From Ideonella sp. (GTDB taxonomy: Bacteria > Pseudomonadota > Gammaproteobacteria > Burkholderiales > Burkholderiaceae_C), in assembly GCA_016721465.1 (NCBI GenBank), contig JADKIA010000015.1, forward strand, positions 62,001 through 126,000: DNA of 64,000 bases, given 5' to 3'. A program made the translations under genes and the position numbers. Below, piece by piece: positions 60,739 to 64,000 of this stretch (its first letter is position 1; the number at the start of each line of letters is the position of its first letter). The notes beneath the pieces were generated by a model. It was not told the origin of the DNA. It did no database searches and was given only the letters and a program-made list of their open reading frames with translations.

Positions 60739-63700
60739 ATGGCGCAAGCAACCCCTTACAGCTACACCGAGCGCAAGCGTATTCGCAAGAGCTTTGGCAA
60801 GCGCGCGAACGTCTTGAACGTTCCTTATCTGCTCACCATGCAGCGCGAGGCCTATGTGGCCTTCCTGCAAAAGGAGCTGCCACCTTCCAAGCGCAAGCCG
60901 GAAGGTTTGCAGGCAGCGTTCCTCTCCGCCTTCCCGATCGTGTCGCACAACAGCATGGTCGAAATGAAGTTCATCGAATACAACATCGCCAAGCCGCCGT
61001 TCGACGTGCGTGAGTGCCAGCAGCGGGGCCTGACCTACGCGGCGGCCGTGCGCGCCAAGCTGCAGATGATCATCTATGACCGCGAGTCGCACCCGGCGAA
61101 AGTGGTCAAGGAGATCAAGGAGCAGGAGGTCTACATGGGCGAAGTGCCGCTCATGACCGACTACGGCTCGTTCATCGTCAACGGCACCGAGCGTGTCATC
61201 GTCTCGCAGCTTCACCGCTCGCCGGGCGTGTTCTTCGAGCACGACAAGGGCAAGACCCACTCGTCGGGCAAGTTGCTGTTCTCGGCGCGCATCATTCCCT
61301 ACCGTGGCTCGTGGCTCGATTTCGAGTTCGACCCCAAGGACATCCTGTACTTCCGCGTCGACCGCCGGCGCAAGATGCCGGTGACGATCCTGCTCAAGGC
61401 CATCGGCATGAAGCCGGAAGCCATCCTGGCGCACTTCTTCGTCTTCGACAATTTCCGCTTGATGGACGCGGGCGCGCAACTCGAGTTCGTGGCCGATCGC
61501 CTGCGTGGCGAAGTCGCGCGCTTCGACATCACCGACAAGGACGGCAAGGTCGTCGTCGAGAAGGACAAGCGCATCACCGCGCGCCATGTGCGCCAGCTGG
61601 GCGAGAGCGGCACCTCATTCGTGTCGGTGCCGGAGGACTTCCTGGTGGGCCGCATCATCGCCCGCAACATGGTCGATGCCGACACTGGCGAGATCATCGC
61701 CAAGGCCAATGAAGAGCTGACCGAAGCGTTGCTGAAGAAGTTGCGTGTGGCCGGTGTCAAGGACATGCAGTGCCTTTACACCAACGAGCTGGATCAGGGC
61801 GCCTACATCAGCCAGACCCTGGCCAGCGATGAGACCGACAGCGAGCTGGCCGCGCGGGTTGCGATTTATCGCATGATGCGCCCAGGCGAGCCGCCGACCG
61901 AAGACGCGGTACAGGCGCTGTTTGGCCGCCTGTTCTACAACGCCGACACCTACGATCTGTCGCGCGTGGGCCGCATGAAGTTCAATGCCCGAGTCGGCCG
62001 CGATGCACCCGAAGGCCCGATGACCTTGAGCAACGAGGACATCCTCGACGTGGTCAAGATCCTCGTCGAACTGCGCAATGGCCGTGGTCAGGTGGATGAC
62101 ATCGATCACCTGGGCAATCGCCGCGTGCGCTGTGTCGGTGAGCTGGCCGAGAACCAGTACCGCTCGGGCCTGGCGCGCATTGAGAAGGCCGTCAAGGAGC
62201 GCCTTGGCCAGGCCGAAACCGATGCGCTGATGCCGCACGATCTGATCAACTCCAAGCCGATCTCCGCGGCGCTGAAGGAGTTCTTCGGCGCCTCGCAGTT
62301 GTCCCAGTTCATGGACCAGACCAACCCGCTGTCGGAAATCACGCACAAGCGTCGTGTCTCCGCACTGGGCCCGGGTGGTCTGACGCGCGAGCGCGCTGGC
62401 TTCGAGGTGCGGGACGTGCACCCGACCCACTACGGGCGCGTGTGCCCGATCGAGACGCCGGAAGGCCCGAACATCGGCCTGATCAACTCGCTGGCGCTGT
62501 ATGCGCGCCTGAACGAATACGGCTTCCTCGAGACGCCTTATCGCCGCGTCATGGACAGCAAGGTCACCGACCAGATCGACTACCTGTCGGCCATCGAGGA
62601 AGGCAAGTACGTCATCGCGCAGGCCAATGCATCCCTGGGTGACGATGGCAAGCTGACCGACGAGCTGGTCTCGGCACGTGAAAGCGGCGAGTCGGTGCTG
62701 ACCTCGCCCGAGCGCATCCAGTACATGGACGTGGCGCCGGCGCAGATCGTGTCGGTGGCCGCCTCGCTGGTGCCCTTCCTGGAGCACGACGACGCGAACC
62801 GCGCGCTGATGGGTGCCAACATGCAGCGCCAGGCGGTGCCGGTGCTGCGCCCCGAGAAGGCGCTGGTCGGCACGGGCGTCGAGCGTGTCGCCGCGGTCGA
62901 CTCGGGCACCGTGGTCACCGCGCGCCGTGGAGGCGTGGTCGACTACGTCGACACCAACCGCATCGTGATTCGTGTGAACGACAACGAGACGGTGGCCGGC
63001 GAAGTCGGCGTGGACATCTACAACCTGATCAAGTACCAGCGCTCCAACCAGAACACCAACATCCACCAGCGCGCCATCGTCAAGCGCGGCGACATGGTGG
63101 CCTCCGGCGACGTGGTGGCCGATGGTGCCTCCACCGACCTGGGCGAGCTGGCGCTCGGCCAGAACATGCTGGTCGCCTTCATGCCCTGGAACGGCTACAA
63201 CTTCGAAGACTCGATTCTGATCTCCGAACGCGTGGTGGCCGAAGACCGCTACACCTCGATCCACATCGAGGAACTGGTGGTGATGGCCCGCGACACCAAG
63301 CTGGGCTCCGAAGAAATCACGCGTGACATCCCCAACCTGAGCGAACAGCAACTGTCCCGCCTGGATGAGTCGGGCATCGTCTACATCGGCGCTGAAGTGA
63401 CGCCGGGTGACGTGCTCGTGGGCAAGGTCACGCCCAAGGGCGAGACCACGCTGACGCCGGAAGAGAAACTGCTGCGCGCGATCTTCGGTGAGAAGGCCTC
63501 CGACGTGAAGGACACGTCCCTGCGCGTGGACCAGGGCACCAACGGCACGGTCATCGACGTGCAGGTGTTCACCCGTGAAGGCATCCAGCGCGACAAGCGC
63601 GCCCAGCAGATCATCGATGATGAACTCAAGCGTTTCCGCCTGGACCTGAACGACCAGCTGCGCATCGTCGAGGCCGATGCCTTCGACCGGATCGAGAAGC

Positions 63701-64000
63701 TGCTGAACGGCAAGCCTGCCAACGGGGGGCCGAACCGGATCGCCAAGGGCACGGCCATCGACAAGGCCTATCTGGCCAGTGTCGAGAAATACCACTGGTT
63801 CGACATCCGGCCGGCAGACGATGAAGTGGCCAACCAACTGGAGAGCATCAAGAACTCGCTCGACCAGACGCGCCACAACTTCGATCTGGCCTTCGAGGAA
63901 AAGCGCAAGAAGCTCACCCAGGGCGACGAGTTGCCCGCGGGCGTGCTGAAGATGGTCAAGGTGTACCTGGCCGTCAAGCGCCGCCTCCAGCCTGGCGACA
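60739..64000 (+). CDS. rpoB: DNA-directed RNA polymerase beta subunit, partial (3' end outside window)
   Basis: The frame is open from ATG 60739 to the window edge, giving 1087 of roughly 1370 residues. It starts MAQATPYSYTERKRIRKSFG and contains the rifampicin region GASQLSQFMDQTNPLSEITH and KRRVSALGPGGLTRERAGFE, which looks wild type, plus HPTHYGRVCPIETPEGPNIG and WNGYNFEDSILISERVV. It forms one side of the polymerase catalytic cleft. rpoC is expected next. Confidence 0.99.
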   Translation, partial: MAQATPYSYTERKRIRKSFGKRANVLNVPYLLTMQREAYVAFLQKELPPSKRKPEGLQAAFLSAFPIVSHNSMVEMKFIEYNIAKPPFDVRECQQRGLTYAAAVRAKLQMIIYDRESHPAKVVKEIKEQEVYMGEVPLMTDYGSFIVNGTERVIVSQLHRSPGVFFEHDKGKTHSSGKLLFSARIIPYRGSWLDFEFDPKDILYFRVDRRRKMPVTILLKAIGMKPEAILAHFFVFDNFRLMDAGAQLEFVADRLRGEVARFDITDKDGKVVVEKDKRITARHVRQLGESGTSFVSVPEDFLVGRIIARNMVDADTGEIIAKANEELTEALLKKLRVAGVKDMQCLYTNELDQGAYISQTLASDETDSELAARVAIYRMMRPGEPPTEDAVQALFGRLFYNADTYDLSRVGRMKFNARVGRDAPEGPMTLSNEDILDVVKILVELRNGRGQVDDIDHLGNRRVRCVGELAENQYRSGLARIEKAVKERLGQAETDALMPHDLINSKPISAALKEFFGASQLSQFMDQTNPLSEITHKRRVSALGPGGLTRERAGFEVRDVHPTHYGRVCPIETPEGPNIGLINSLALYARLNEYGFLETPYRRVMDSKVTDQIDYLSAIEEGKYVIAQANASLGDDGKLTDELVSARESGESVLTSPERIQYMDVAPAQIVSVAASLVPFLEHDDANRALMGANMQRQAVPVLRPEKALVGTGVERVAAVDSGTVVTARRGGVVDYVDTNRIVIRVNDNETVAGEVGVDIYNLIKYQRSNQNTNIHQRAIVKRGDMVASGDVVADGASTDLGELALGQNMLVAFMPWNGYNFEDSILISERVVAEDRYTSIHIEELVVMARDTKLGSEEITRDIPNLSEQQLSRLDESGIVYIGAEVTPGDVLVGKVTPKGETTLTPEEKLLRAIFGEKASDVKDTSLRVDQGTNGTVIDVQVFTREGIQRDKRAQQIIDDELKRFRLDLNDQLRIVEADAFDRIEKLLNGKPANGGPNRIAKGTAIDKAYLASVEKYHWFDIRPADDEVANQLESIKNSLDQTRHNFDLAFEEKRKKLTQGDELPAGVLKMVKVYLAVKRRLQPGD

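Overview
The window reads as a GC-rich chromosome segment of a betaproteobacterium, most likely Burkholderiales in the Rubrivivax/Leptothrix/Ideonella neighbourhood. The main evidence is gene order: tRNA-Tyr, tRNA-Gly, tRNA-Thr, tuf, tRNA-Trp, secE, nusG, rplKAJL, rpoB, preceded by apaG, rpe, gph, trpE, trpG, trpD, trpC and ung. A large indolepyruvate ferredoxin oxidoreductase beside an AsnC/Lrp regulator and a Gcr-type membrane 'recombinase' fit the same group. Codon use is uniformly GC-rich, and I see no prophage, IS element or CRISPR array.

Region 1 (1-20019) is the accessory part. A truncated PhoD-like phosphatase diverges from a plus-strand set: an acyl-CoA dehydrogenase, an iterative PKS/PUFA-synthase-like polypeptide (KS-AT-KS-ACPx4-KR-DH, with two reading-frame breaks after the first KS), and a 1783-residue acyl-CoA carboxylase built like the single-chain eukaryotic enzyme but with a degenerate biotin carboxylase. 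A Sfp-type phosphopantetheinyl transferase and a stand-alone DUF2126 (putative amidoligase) protein converge on it. The likely logic is: the carboxylase supplies malonyl-CoA, the HAFH-type AT loads it, the transferase arms the ACPs, and the synthase makes a partly reduced acyl or polyene chain. No enoyl reductase domain is present. All four ACPs have Thr where Ser is expected at the phosphopantetheine site. The product is unknown, and this is the best candidate for an undescribed system here.

Region 2 (20020-29600) holds central metabolism and repair: GTP-dependent PEP carboxykinase, a tandem-duplicated 6-phosphofructokinase with a degenerate second half, Rep helicase carrying an in-frame palindromic insertion, a secreted serine hydrolase, and a SoxR/VOC divergent pair with a recognisable SoxR box.

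Region 3 (29664-42815) is all on the minus strand: a LytS/LytR-type two-component system with small membrane proteins, a very large SARP/BTAD-ATPase-TPR regulator, a cytochrome b561 plus two YceI proteins, a Nudix hydrolase and the indolepyruvate oxidoreductase.

Region 4 (42931-54904) contains the AsnC regulator, a 37-residue membrane protein, gcr-apaG, and the rpe-sulfatase-gph-trpL-trpEG-ltaE-trpDC-ung stretch. The sulfatase and the threonine aldolase interrupt the usual gene string, and a Trp-Pro-Trp leader peptide precedes trpE.

Region 5 (54905-64000) is the translation/transcription cluster with four tRNAs, EF-Tu, SecE, NusG, L11, L1, L10, L7/L12 and the first 1087 codons of RpoB. A hairpin-rich 426-nt spacer lies between rplL and rpoB.
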